Positions 1-9,542 of a DNA stretch of 64,000 nt are shown here, piece by piece. This stretch comes from Diplonema japonicum (taxonomy: Eukaryota > Euglenozoa > Diplonemea > Diplonemida > Diplonemidae): assembly GCA_964019335.1 (NCBI GenBank), contig OZ025731.1, forward strand, positions 250,501-314,500. Direction: 5' to 3'. Both the position numbers and the translations under genes were made by a program. Below the pieces are notes generated by a model. The model made no database searches. It had not been told where the DNA came from and was given only the letters and a program-made list of their open reading frames with translations. Each line of letters opens with the position of its first letter. Position 1 is the stretch's first letter.

Positions 1-1
1 A

Positions 2-931
2 ATATTGCTGTGGAGGCAGGACCGCGAGGCCGACAAGAAGAAGCTAAACTTGACCGGCGACCTTCAAGAAGGAATACTCATAAAAAACATAAAAGAATGC
101 TGGAAGCTAGCCGACAAATGCGAAGGCAGCCTCGACAAAGCCTCCCTGCAAAAACTGCTCCAACTCGAACCACAACTGTTACAAGCAGCTACGAAACGTG
201 ACGCCCTTCACACCATAATCCTCTACAAGAAGCTCTTCCAGAAAAAACTGATTTTAAACACATTTACGTACAGAACGGCACTTCGCCTGATCTCCATGAA
301 ACACCAGCTCGCAGGGCTGTCGAAAAAAGAAGTCACAACCCACCTTCTCAACATTTCCTCATCAATGATAGACGTATTCGAAAAATCACCAATCCCATAC
401 CTTGGTACAGTACTGCCACTATATATAAAGGTGTGCGTTGGCCTCGGGCTGCCAAAGGCGCTCAGGGGAGCCCGACAGGGACTTATGAAACTTGATTTTC
501 CAGTGCCAACAGCAGAAAACCAAGAGAAGCCAACACCCGTAGGAGAAACCCTCGAAAGCTTTGCCACCGAAATGTACCTTCTTGCAAGAGCATGGGACAG
601 GAAATCATCTGTTAAACAAACCGTTCGAATTATAACCAAGCACCACGGGAAGAGGGCGATCACGAAAAGACGGTACTCCAGCTACCATGTGCAGGTCGTG
701 GAGAACCTTCAGTTTTACATTTTCGATGTTTTAGAGGCCAGGACAGCAGCGTATCTTCCTTATCTTTCAGAGTCCGAAGCCTGCGAGGTCCTTGTTGGAT
801 CCGAAGAACAACAGATGCTCGAGGCCGGTATGTCCTGGCTGTCAGAGGCCGAACCCTCTGTGAAGCGATCCGGGTGTTACCGAAGACTCTTTAAAAGGAA
901 AATTAGGCTTCCGAAATTAAAGGATGTTTAG
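2..931 (+). CDS. Partial helical protein, possibly PPR-like, function unknown
   Basis: The reading frame is open to the left window edge, so the true start lies outside; the stop is TAG at 929-931. About 309 codons are visible. The protein is basic and predicted alpha-helical. Around residues 65-175 it has paired-helix stretches (for example DALHTIILYKKLF followed by NTFTYRTALRLI) that resemble pentatricopeptide or other alpha-solenoid repeats, but I cannot fit a clean 35-residue register. The C-terminus is very basic (RRLFKRKIRLPKLK). No catalytic motif is visible. A T tract begins just after the stop, as in several other genes here. An organelle RNA-binding role would fit a PPR protein but is only inference. 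Confidence 0.55.
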   Translation: MLLWRQDREADKKKLNLTGDLQEGILIKNIKECWKLADKCEGSLDKASLQKLLQLEPQLLQAATKRDALHTIILYKKLFQKKLILNTFTYRTALRLISMKHQLAGLSKKEVTTHLLNISSSMIDVFEKSPIPYLGTVLPLYIKVCVGLGLPKALRGARQGLMKLDFPVPTAENQEKPTPVGETLESFATEMYLLARAWDRKSSVKQTVRIITKHHGKRAITKRRYSSYHVQVVENLQFYIFDVLEARTAAYLPYLSESEACEVLVGSEEQQMLEAGMSWLSEAEPSVKRSGCYRRLFKRKIRLPKLKDV

Positions 932-1011
932 ATTTTTTTTTTGGGGGGGAGGTAGATTTTTTTTTTGTGTGTGATGGTTCTGGGTAGCGAGGAAGGGAAT
1001 GAGATGTATTA

Positions 1012-2748
1012 TTGAGTGCTTTTTTTTTTTGTGGGGATCGAGGAGAGCCGCAGTACAACGCCTTTAGAACGAGGTACAGGGAGTACATCGTGTCGCAGAA
1101 GATGGAACTTCGACCACTTACAGGAGAGGATCTGAGGGCGGTGTTGGCCAAGAAGTCAACGAGAACGGCTCCAGGGGTGGATGGATGGAGGATGGCGGAA
1201 CTGCGTGCCATGCCGGTAGTACTGCTGGATGCTTGGGCCGAGCTGTTCAACGCAATCGAGACGACAGGGGAGTGGCCGAAAGCACTCCTGACAGCGCTGG
1301 TGACGTTGATCCCGAAGGGTGGCGAGAGGACTCCTCTGAACCATCGGCCGATCACAGTCACGATGTGTACAGCGGCAGTGGTCTCCTTGTGGGGCCCCCA
1401 GTTCGGGATGAGAAACCCCGTGTCTGTACTGAACGTTCTGCTGCCAGGGCATACGGCACATCCGTTGTCGAAGGTCATCTACGGAACGATAAACAGCTTG
1501 GTCCGGGAGAGCCTGGCCTCTCCGCGTTTGCGGCAGCGTGTTGGTGAGATCATTGGTCTATACCAGGACCGTGATGACGATGAGGTGATGGGTCCGATTG
1601 GAGTCCTGCGGAACAGATGGCTCCCCTTTCTGGGGAAGGGATGGTCCTTTGTGGCCGACCTGCACGGAGATACAGCGGTGGCTCACAAAGTGAGGCAAGC
1701 CATCAGACGGGCAGTTGCGAAGAGGCTGATCGAGAAGAGATCAACCTTCGTGGGGATGGAGGCAGGGGCGTGCCCGTCCACGAACTATTGGTGGAAAAAG
1801 CTCCAGGCCCGGAGACCGTTGGTGTCCTTTAGGTTGCGGCGCATCATTAGTGGTGCAGTGTTCACGACTCACCCGAGGGTGTGGGGGAGAAAATTGGATG
1901 GCCCTGGTGTGGAAAACCCAGCATTAGCGTGTGACGTTTGCGACCACCGGTCCCAGACAACGACCAGCATGACGGAGCATGCACTGTGGGAGTGCGAGCC
2001 GGCAAGGAGTGTGTTGGAAAGCGAGCAATACGCAGAGGTGAAGCGAGAAGGCCTCCCAGCTGCCACAGCCCTTCACGGGATAGTCCCAAGAGGGGCCGAC
2101 AAAGCAGGGAAAGAACGTGCCAGGATGGTGCAACAATACCTCCTGAAAGTAGTGACGGTCCGTGACGCCAGAGCAGCGGAAAAAAGCAAGAGGGTGCTCA
2201 CCTCCAACCCTTGGGATGAGGTAACGACAGGGAGGCAACATGATGTTCCGACGGAAGCGTTGCTGAAGGCGAACGGGGCGTCAGGCGCGGTCCTGACCTT
2301 TCATTTGAAGAACGTCCTCAAGTGGCTAAGAGGCCTACGATGGTACGATGGTAAGAAGAAAACTTCCGTCACTACAATGGAACTCGCCATAGACTATGAG
2401 CAGACCACCCGCCGGTCACTCATAGGTCCCCTCGACGATCAAGACCTACTCACGGAGAAGGCCGCAAGGATGCGATACATCTTGGGTCGCATCCAGAAAT
2501 GCTCAGCACGCTGTGGAAGGTCAGCCTTCCCCGCCAACGCCAAATCAAGGGTGCATACCCTTCGACATCTTGGGGGCCCGACGGCACACGGCTACGACAG
2601 GAGACCACTCTTCTCCTCGAGCCAAACCCCCCCCTACCTAGCACGACTCCAAGCAATGTTTCTCGCCCAGATGCCGTCCATCTCATCGCGACAAACAGCC
2701 ACCGCAGGCACCAGACAGCAACCGCAGAACGGTGACCGATTAGTGTGA
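1012..2748 (+). pseudogene. Internally deleted reverse transcriptase ORF of the LINE-like element
   Basis: The 578-codon frame begins with fingers-type RT sequence: a PGVDGW motif, then a stretch ending in LIPKGGERTPLNHRPITV, which matches the K-x-PG-x-DG ... IPK ... RPI pattern of non-LTR reverse transcriptases. The palm with the YxDD catalytic box should follow. Instead the frame jumps to unrelated sequence. Near codons 300-330 it resumes the family's C-terminal region with a zinc knuckle of the form CDVCDHR...HALWEC. The open frame is long, but without YxDD it cannot encode an active polymerase. The first codons are translated T-run and are probably not real. Confidence 0.7.
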
Positions 2749-2795
2749 ATTTCTACCTGAACAGTGAGCACCCCCATGCACACTGAAATTTTATC

Positions 2796-2800
<5 letters not shown>
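1030..2800 (+). mobile_element. Non-LTR (LINE-like) retrotransposon remnant, copy 1
   Basis: This block carries a LINE-type reverse-transcriptase start and a LINE-type C-terminal zinc knuckle on the plus strand. It is preceded by T runs and ends in an A/T-rich stretch. Its last ~230 bp (2530-2760) match 37980-38250 almost base for base, and its 5' part (from ~1055) matches 37745-37840 at protein level. So it is a dispersed repeat with two copies in the window. The palm part of the RT is missing, so it is dead. No target-site duplication was found, and the 5' boundary is approximate. Confidence 0.75.
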
Positions 2801-2830
<30 letters not shown>

Positions 2831-3443
2831 CGACTTTTTATTTAGTGACCAAATGTGCAACTTTGCACCAATAAGAAGTACGACTTCAGCGGCTTGTTCT
2901 ATTTAAAAAAAGGGGGGGTGAAGAGGGGAAATACTCCTTCCCCTTTTCTTTGTTTTGGTGTGTTCAAAGAAATATAGAAAAAGAAAGCCTTCTCAGAAGT
3001 ATGTGGTTTACCCGGCACAAAAAAAAAAAAGAGTACAAGTTTGGTCTTTTTTTTTTTTATTCTAAAGTTTCTTTTGAGCTTTTTAGCCAACGAAAAACTT
3101 TATATTTTCCCCTTGAAAGAAAGGAGTGAGAGAAAAAAAAAAAAGAAAGAAAGAAAAGAGAGAAAAAAAAAAAAGTGTTAAAGAGGGAAAAAAAACCTCT
3201 CCGATTTTCCTCTCCTAGTAGAACTCACCCCCCTCCCTCCTGCCTCTCTCTTTTTTTTTCTTTCTTTTTTTTTTCTTTTTTTTTTTTCTCTTGTTCACCT
3301 CATTTTTTTAAAATCGAGACAACTTTTTTTTAAGTGTTCTCCCCCTCACCCAACACCCCCTCCCACCTATTATTAAAATTCAAAGTAAAAGAAAAAAAAA
3401 AAAAAAAAAAAAAGCAAAAAAAAAAAAAAAAAAAAAAAAAGAA
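2801..3443. repeat. Gene-free low-complexity spacer
   Basis: The spacer is made of T and A runs, CT- and GA-rich stretches and no convincing ORF. It ends in two long A tracts directly in front of the next start codon. A short unique island (about 2845-3010) has no recognisable match elsewhere in the window. Confidence 0.8.
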
Positions 3444-4976
3444 ATGTCCAAAGGGCGACCCTCCCTCGGGAGCCTAAACTGTCTTCCAATAGAAGTGTTA
3501 TCTGATATTTTGATCTACGCCGGGCCGGACGCTCTCATGACGGCGGAGCAGCTTTCAAGCCCAATACGAAAAACAATGGTCTGGGTGTGGAAAGAGATGT
3601 ACGAAACGGTCGCCGGGGTCAAAGATTGGAGAATACCGAAACCCCGATATTTCACCCCGAAATGCTGGAAAAGGTACTACTGGGAATATAAGAAGGAGAT
3701 CGAAGGCCCGATCAAGATCCTGCAACGAGGCACCATCAGCGCAAAGATAAGGTGGAGGGTATCCAACATCGATACCATATCCCTTCGTTCCAGCGACTCT
3801 GTAACAATCCACCTGAACGAGGACCCCTCCATACCAACCTTAACAAAATGGACGATAACCCTGCAAACCCAAATTGTTAAGGATGCCGCAATGCTTGGTG
3901 TATTTGTTCATGTTGACAGTAAAGACCTCCCAGATTCGTTACATAAAGTAAAGTGTTGCTACTCATTATCGCTTCTGAGCGACCACCACAGACAGATTGC
4001 ACATGGCGCTGCCGATGGTGTGGGTTTTAACGAACTAGCGAATCCCAGAGGGTGGATATTCCCCAGAAGCGCAATGGAAAACAATGCAATGGAAAACGAG
4101 GCTTTAATTGAGTTTGATGTCACTATACTCCCTACAAAATCAACCTCCGTGGGGCAGTATTACGAGCTGCTTTCGATGAATGATGTTCCAGAATGGTTGA
4201 AAATAGTTTCTGCTTCCGCCGTTGGACGCCTGGCTCAGTTCGCCACAAACCCTGTCGCGGCCAAGAAATCTCTTCAAGGCGCAGGGCCCATTCCGTTAAT
4301 CGTTCTCTTTGAGTCCCCCGACACATCTGACAAGTTGAAGACCGCGCTTGCAGGATGCTTGTGGAATATTCTTGACACGTCGACGATTCTTCTTCCCGTT
4401 GAGATGTTGCAAAGGATAGTCGGGGCTGCTTGCCAGACGCTCAGCACCACGTTGAAGAAAAACAGTCAATATTTAGAAACCGCTGGTGATGTTAAAATTG
4501 TGGAAGCTTGTGATGGAGCATCGCAAATAACGCAATGTTTGGTGAACACAATGTGTGGGTTGATGTGGAACATACCCACTGGGAAGGTGAACCGGTATGT
4601 TTTTTTTTTTTTTTTTTTCCACAAATTCCAAAAAAAAAAAAAAAAATTTAGACAATTGCTTGCGTCACATCCGTTGTTTTTTCCTTCTATTTATTCGGTG
4701 CTCTGTAATGATGAGTATTTGCGGTCGCATGTGTGTTGCTTGCATTTGCTATCTTCGTTGCGGTGTCATGGGCCTCTTCCTGATCGGTACGATAACTGGT
4801 ACCATGTTCTTCTGAACAGGTACCTCTCGAAGGAGGTGCGGAACGGTGTGGCGCTGTCCCATCGTGACATCGTGGAATTCTTCCTCCCGTTGCTGTTCTC
4901 CTCTGACCTCTCGTGTATCGCGTTTGGGCACCGGTGTATTACGGTGTTTTACTTTGATGACATCGATATTTATTGA
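3444..4976 (+). CDS. F-box-like protein with armadillo/HEAT-type C-terminal half (one intron)
   Basis: ATG follows a long A tract. The N-terminus reads LNCLPIEVLSDILIYAGPDAL, a good F-box start (L-P-x-E-V/L), followed by tryptophan-rich sequence typical of the linker after an F-box. The middle (about residues 120-250) is beta-rich. The second half is helical, with stretches such as VGRLAQFATNPVAAKK and LKTALAGCLWNILDTS that look like ARM/HEAT repeats. Removing the 57-bp intron 4595-4651 takes out poly-Phe/poly-Lys translation and joins NR to QLLASHP, giving 491 residues. F-box proteins usually act as substrate adaptors of SCF ubiquitin ligases; the substrate is unknown. The F-box call is by motif only. 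The stop is TGA. Confidence 0.7.
   Translation: MSKGRPSLGSLNCLPIEVLSDILIYAGPDALMTAEQLSSPIRKTMVWVWKEMYETVAGVKDWRIPKPRYFTPKCWKRYYWEYKKEIEGPIKILQRGTISAKIRWRVSNIDTISLRSSDSVTIHLNEDPSIPTLTKWTITLQTQIVKDAAMLGVFVHVDSKDLPDSLHKVKCCYSLSLLSDHHRQIAHGAADGVGFNELANPRGWIFPRSAMENNAMENEALIEFDVTILPTKSTSVGQYYELLSMNDVPEWLKIVSASAVGRLAQFATNPVAAKKSLQGAGPIPLIVLFESPDTSDKLKTALAGCLWNILDTSTILLPVEMLQRIVGAACQTLSTTLKKNSQYLETAGDVKIVEACDGASQITQCLVNTMCGLMWNIPTGKVNRYVFFFFFFHKFQKKKKKFRQLLASHPLFFPSIYSVLCNDEYLRSHVCCLHLLSSLRCHGPLPDRYDNWYHVLLNRYLSKEVRNGVALSHRDIVEFFLPLLFSSDLSCIAFGHRCITVFYFDDIDIY
4595..4651 (+). other. Intron, 57 bp
   Basis: The donor is GTATGT and the acceptor is TTTAG. The body is a T run followed by an A run. It is a multiple of three with no stop, so the unspliced frame stays open. 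Splicing is inferred because the translated intron is only Phe and Lys runs. Confidence 0.7.
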
Positions 4977-5179
4977 GATTGATGAAGGGGGGGGGGGGGG
5001 GGGGGGGGGGGGGGTGGGAGTGGAAGAAAAAAAAGGGGGGGTATTTTTTTTTTGTGTGTCATAAACAAAAGAAGGGGGAAAAACTTTTTTTTCTTCCCCC
5101 CCCTTTTTTTTTCCCCCTTCCTTTTTTTTGTGTTTCGGTTAATTCATTCTTCCAACACGTTTCCCCCCCCCCCCCCCCC

Positions 5180-5210
<31 letters not shown>

Positions 5211-5496
5211 CCAATTCAGCGATTTCTTTAGTACCCAATGGTAAAGATTTGGTTTTTTTTTATTTTTTTATTCCCCCCCTCCATTCAGGTTGGTGCAACG
5301 GAAAAAAATAAAAGAAAAAGAAAAAGAAAAGCTATAAAAAACCCACCGAAGAAAGTTTTTTTAGAAAAAAAAAAGAGGAGGGGGGTTCCCCCCCCCCCTC
5401 TTAAATGGGGCAGCAAGACTTTTTGGCCGTGGTCCAATTGGACTACACTTTAAACATGAGTCGCAATTTTGCAGGGTAATCCAAAAAAAAAAAAAA
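4977..5496. repeat. Low-complexity spacer with very long G and C runs
   Basis: It contains a G run of about 30 near 4986-5014, a C run of about 28 near 5163-5190 followed by a (CT)n microsatellite, several 8-10 base T and A runs, and an A tract touching the next start codon. I see no gene. Confidence 0.85.
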
Positions 5497-6618
5497 ATGC
5501 GACCCCACGCGAACCCTCAAGAAGTCTTGAAAGAAGACATCCGAAACTTAATAGACCAGTATCCGGCATTCAGAGATTTGTTCTGGGCGCACGGCGAGGA
5601 CGATCGAAAGAAGCTGACGAAGGACTGGGTGGACAGGTACGACAACGAGGAGCACGACTACTCAGGGAACAGCAAGAAGATGCGGGAATGGGTGGAATCC
5701 CTGTGGGACAAAGGCGTCTTCACAAAGAACAACAACAACAACAACAACAACGAAAAAAAAGAATTCTCAATCGGCGAAGAAGTCCTATGCAGAGACACCG
5801 GCGAACAGTGGCTCCAGGGCGTCATAAAACACACCACCCCTCTTAGAGTAAAACCCCGCGGAAACTCCGCAAATTGCAACTGGAAAGACGCAACCTGGGA
5901 CGAGGTAAAAAAACTACCCTACACCCCAGGTAGCGTAGTCCGATTTCGCGACACCACAACTCAAAACTGGTCCAGAGGCACTGTCAAAGCGCTAAACCCT
6001 TTACGAATCAAGCCCCATAACGGTGATGGTGCTCACGCCTATACATACGTATCTGAAATCCCCAAAATGCACATTTACGAAAACGGAGAAAAGAGTATCG
6101 AAGGCCCTTGTAGTATATGTCTAGAGACGGGTTCTGACACTCCCTCACATCTCGCGTCGTGTTGTGGGAAGCATATGTTTCACAGAAAATGTTTGGAAAA
6201 GTGGTTTAAAGGGACGCCGGAGTGTCCTTCGTGTAGAGCGGTTGGTTTGCAAGAAGAAGACATTGTAGCTGAGAAAGAAGAAGAAGAAGAAGAAGAAGAC
6301 TGCATTCCAGCCACCACCAGAAACAGCGGTACCCTTTACCGACACACCGATGCAAACTGTGATGGTACCTCATTTCTTACTCACATAGACTCACCTGCTG
6401 GTACACCTCCTTTTGCGGTCCATGTGGATGACGTCGTTTCTCCGCTGTGCCCGCCGAGGCTTGGGGTGACGCTGGAGATTTTTGGATTAAAGAGCGAATC
6501 GAAGCTGAACGGGGAAAAGGGAATCTGTGTTGGATTTCTAGAGCGGAGAGCGGTGGTTCTTCTGAAAGAAACCGACGTAAGGGTAGCGTTGAAGCTGGTT
6601 AATGTCAGACTGGTTTAG
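5497..6618 (+). CDS. RING-H2 protein with two SH3/Tudor-like repeats
   Basis: The 373-residue protein starts at the ATG ending a 14-base A tract. Residues 85-92 are an Asn tract from an (AAC)n repeat. Two similar beta segments follow at about 93-125 and 141-175: GEEVLCRDTGEQWLQGVIK...LRVKP and GSVVRFRDTTTQNWSRGTVK...LRIKP. They resemble small Tudor/SH3-like modules. A RING-H2 finger lies at about 204-247 with CSIC, then CGKHMFHRKC, then CPSC, so all eight zinc ligands appear present. A (GAA)n-encoded Glu tract follows. The C-terminus (GLKSESKLNGEKGICVGFL...RRAVVLL) resembles a short NG-G domain often found beside such modules in protist proteins. It is likely an E3 ubiquitin ligase; the substrate is unknown. 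Confidence 0.75.
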   Translation: MRPHANPQEVLKEDIRNLIDQYPAFRDLFWAHGEDDRKKLTKDWVDRYDNEEHDYSGNSKKMREWVESLWDKGVFTKNNNNNNNNEKKEFSIGEEVLCRDTGEQWLQGVIKHTTPLRVKPRGNSANCNWKDATWDEVKKLPYTPGSVVRFRDTTTQNWSRGTVKALNPLRIKPHNGDGAHAYTYVSEIPKMHIYENGEKSIEGPCSICLETGSDTPSHLASCCGKHMFHRKCLEKWFKGTPECPSCRAVGLQEEDIVAEKEEEEEEEDCIPATTRNSGTLYRHTDANCDGTSFLTHIDSPAGTPPFAVHVDDVVSPLCPPRLGVTLEIFGLKSESKLNGEKGICVGFLERRAVVLLKETDVRVALKLVNVRLV

Positions 6619-6783
6619 AAAAATAATTTTTTTTTTTTTTTTTTTGTGTATGCGGCTTTCGCTTTAGGAGTTTGCTATGTTAAATTTGAGTTTTATTTAA
6701 TATTTTGACTTTTTTTTAAAAATTCACGCAATGGAGCTTTGACTCTCCGGTCAATTTGCAAAAAAAAAAAAAAAAAAAAAAAA
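6619..6783. repeat. A/T-run spacer
   Basis: A T run follows the RING gene stop and a 24-base A run ends the block. No gene is seen. Confidence 0.7.
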
Positions 6784-6932
6784 AGCTATTTATTGCCAAC
6801 AAATAATGAGTCATAATTTAACTCGAATTCCCGAATTTTTTGCAAAAAGAAAACGGTAACGAGAGTTAAATTATGGCTCATTTGGCGGCAAGTAAGTCGT
6901 TTTATTTCACTCTTCGTCATTTGAGTCACTCA
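6784..6932. repeat. Foldback end of the tyrosine-recombinase element (left)
   Basis: GAGTCATAATTTAACTC (6808-6824) pairs with GAGTTAAATTATGGCTC (6863-6879), 17 bp with one mismatch. The stretch 6872-6932 recurs in part at 10605-10655. Its outer part (TCACTCTTCGTCATTT region, 6907-6932) recurs inverted at 8222-8256. The first bases (AGCTATTTATT) are also the start of the foldback element at 50475. Confidence 0.6.
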
Positions 6933-7915
6933 CTCTCACTGCTTTCACCGCTGCTTTCCTCACACGGGTCAGCTTTTGGTTGGTTATTGTTGATATTGAT
7001 TGTGACGTAGTCGCTAATATTTGATAAATAGATAGTTTGACCCGGTTGGACACCGTTGGGGGCGGGCTGTGGCAGTCCAGGCTGCTAATCAGCTTTTTGC
7101 TTTTATCGATGTAGCCCTGGGCTACTGAAACCGAGTTCCAGCTAAAAAAATTTCATCAGCGTGGCTATGTCGGCGCCCCCTTCACAAGCAGCTGTAGCGG
7201 CACTCCTCCTCATCGAATGCGAAGTGTACCTCGACAGGCAGCTCTTGCCTAGCAGGCTGGCCACTACTTTGGTGACGTTCCTCACGGTGTTGATCCCTAA
7301 CCTGGAGCAACAAACCCCTTCGACCCCCTCCAAAGGAACGGTTTCTTGTCGTCAACAGAGGAAAAATAGATGTTGAAAACATCGGCTGCGAGTCCCTTCG
7401 GCACTAAAAAGGTCGAAAGCTCCGGAGGTCCACGCTGTTGCGCTGGAAGCAGAACCAGAAGCCGTAGTCGTCTTGCGACACCTTAGAGTACTCTAGCTCG
7501 TACAGCTCTTCCCCCCTCAACCCCCCGTAATAACCACAAACAAACATTGTTCTGTTCACGGTAAAAACGTTGGCCTTCATATGCTCAGGGCATTCGAGGG
7601 TGAGCAACGTAGAGAGGTCCTCCATGTTGAACTCCTCAGCTTTTTTGACAACCCGGGTCGTGGAGGATTCCGACCTCTTCAAAAAGAGTTTTGAGCTCTT
7701 TCCACTCCTTTTCATCAGCCCCATAAATTGCAGCGAATCCACGCGGTGCCACAGCTGTACCCATCAGCAAGTTTCTGCTTAAGATAGGAGATGACATCAG
7801 CTTCTTTCGGATTCGTATGCTTGGACCAGAAGTTTTCCCATGCTGTTTTGTAAATCTCAGCTGACTTCCTGGGGAGTTTTTCTTCCCAGTTCGAACACTT
7901 TTTAACCTTTGGCAT
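6907..7915 (-). pseudogene. Broken Crypton-like tyrosine recombinase
   Basis: Read on the minus strand, successive frames give a recognisable tyrosine recombinase of about 335 residues. An N-terminal helical part (AEIYKTAWENFW...VISYLKQKLADG) is followed by the first catalytic arginine in GYYGGLRGEELYELEY. Then comes the H-x-x-R box in YTSHSMRRSAATAACEGG, and the catalytic tyrosine in FSWNSVSVAQGYIDKSKK. The C-terminus ends ...VSDSNDEE with a stop at 6907-6909. At least three frame changes are needed (near 7730, 7400 and at the run at 7144-7150). It is therefore annotated as broken, although some shifts sit at short homopolymers and could be read errors. The order of motifs and the HSMRR...GYI spacing match Crypton-type eukaryotic elements and their domesticated relatives. 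Confidence 0.75.
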
Positions 7916-8159
7916 GATTGCGATGCGATGTGTAGTGCTGTTAGGTGGTTTTTTTGCTGAAATTTCCCTAAGGTGATATGGGGGTGGCAATTTCGCCATG
8001 GCATTTAAAGGGGAAGTAAAGCACTTATTCCCACTTTTAAGGGCTGGAATGGCCTCAGATGGCCAAAAATAGTCAAAATACCCCCACCCCAAAAAAGTTT
8101 TTCAAGGGGGTGGGTACATTTTTTTTCACGACGAGACCATTTTTTCACTCTGAATGGCA

Positions 8160-8256
8160 AAATCTCATTATTTAACTAGTTAAATAATGGCGATTTCGCG
8201 TTAAATAATGAGGCCCTCCCTAGTGAGTGAAGAAAATGACGAAGAGTGAAAATAAA
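8160..8256. repeat. 24-bp perfect palindrome and inverted copy of the recombinase 3' end
   Basis: Bases 8166-8189 are a perfect 24-base palindrome centred on ACTAGT (arms CATTATTTAACT). It is followed by another GTTAAATAATG copy at 8201. Bases 8222-8256 are an inverted near-copy of 6899-6932 and read VSEENDEE-stop on the plus strand, the same C-terminus as the recombinase. This may be the second end of the element or a fragment of another copy. Confidence 0.6.
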
Positions 8257-8327
8257 AAAGAAAAAAGAAAAAAAGGGGGGATAAGGGAGGGGGAAAAAAA
8301 AAGAGGAAAAAAAAAAAAAAAAAAAAA

Positions 8328-8681
8328 ATGACCATTTCGCATCCTACGAAACAGAAAGGGCGATCGGTTACTTTCAACCCAACGGTGGGTATATTTATAT
8401 ATGAGTCCCCTCAGCATATAGAGCCTGACTGCAAGAATGTGGTGGGGGTACCGAAGTGGATGCTGACAGATGCTGTCCCTGAGCTCGAAAATAATTTGTA
8501 TCAAGGTAAGGCCAGCGAAAACAACCCCTCAAATAGTGAAGTGAGCTGGCAGCAGGCGCTGAAGGTTGCTAGGAAGATTCTCCGTGAATCGCCAAATGCC
8601 GTCTCCGGCGGCACCACCAACAATAAAGAGGCTTATTTGGCAGCAAAAGCTGTTCTGTCATCTTGTTCAATTCAACTGTAA
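8328..8681 (+). CDS. Small hypothetical protein, 117 aa
   Basis: ATG directly follows a 20-base A tract, the typical start context here. The protein is hydrophilic, without a signal peptide, membrane segment or recognised motif. The C-terminal half (SWQQALKVARKILRESP...NKEAYLAAKAVLSSC) is predicted to be two helices. Codon use looks like a real gene rather than translated homopolymer. The final codons run into GTAAGA and an A-rich stretch, so the stop could be read-through into an intron (CAACT then GTAAGA) and the gene could continue. I found no convincing next exon. Confidence 0.5.
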   Translation: MTISHPTKQKGRSVTFNPTVGIFIYESPQHIEPDCKNVVGVPKWMLTDAVPELENNLYQGKASENNPSNSEVSWQQALKVARKILRESPNAVSGGTTNNKEAYLAAKAVLSSCSIQL

Positions 8682-9489
8682 GAAAAGAAGAAGAAAAAAA
8701 AAAGAAAAAAAAAAGTTTATACCCCCCTTTCACTTAAAATTTGAAAGATGCTGGGAGGTATGTCATCACTCCCTCTTCTAGTTTTTTTTTATCCCACCCC
8801 CCCTTTTCAGTTTTCTATATGTTTTGGTTCTATTACTTTTTTTGAAGAATGGATTTTTATCAGTGAACTTTGTGATGAACGGGAAAAAAAAAAAAAAAGA
8901 AAAGAAAAAAAAAAAAATCCCAGTTCACAATGCTGTAAACTGAGGTGGAAGAGAAAAAAAAAAAAGAAGAAGAAGAAGAAGAAGAAGAAGAAGAAGAAAA
9001 AAAAAAGAAAAAGAGAAGAATAACCATAATTTTTATTTTTTAAAAAAATAATAATAATAATAATTAATCTTTTACATTTCATTTTTTTTTTGTAAGGCGT
9101 TTGTTCAGATGTGGAAAAAAAAGAAGAAAAGATAAATTTCAGTGTGCGGTGCTCACCGTAAAAAAAGAATCCTGTCTGACGCAGACGCACGCCCCCTCCC
9201 CCCCTCTCCTAGTCACCTAGTCATTCATATTTCTTTTTTGAAAAAAAAAAGTACACCTTTTTTCCCCCATTTTTTTACTTTCTAGCTGAAACTAGCTGGG
9301 CCTGTTATTAAATATAATATTATTAAACTTGTTGGGCTTTATGAGGTAAAAAAAAAAAAAAAAAAAAAAAAAAACACACACACACATAACATAGATAGGG
9401 AAAAAAAGTTTTTTTTAAAAAAGAAATACAAAATGAAGATGAAGACCGGGTCCCCCTTCCCCTCCATGTGGGCTTCTTCGTTCTTTCTT

Positions 9490-9542
<53 letters not shown>

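Noticed and set aside
8965-8998. Short regular repeat that could suggest a CRISPR-like array
   Set aside because: It is a plain (AAG)n microsatellite without spacers; no CRISPR array is present in the window.
8748-9190. ORFs on both strands rich in Lys or Phe (also 10574-10964, 13518-13787, 40324-40840, 47348-48102, 58216-58751)
   Set aside because: They are translations of A/T, G and C runs and microsatellites, with no protein-like composition and no conserved features.
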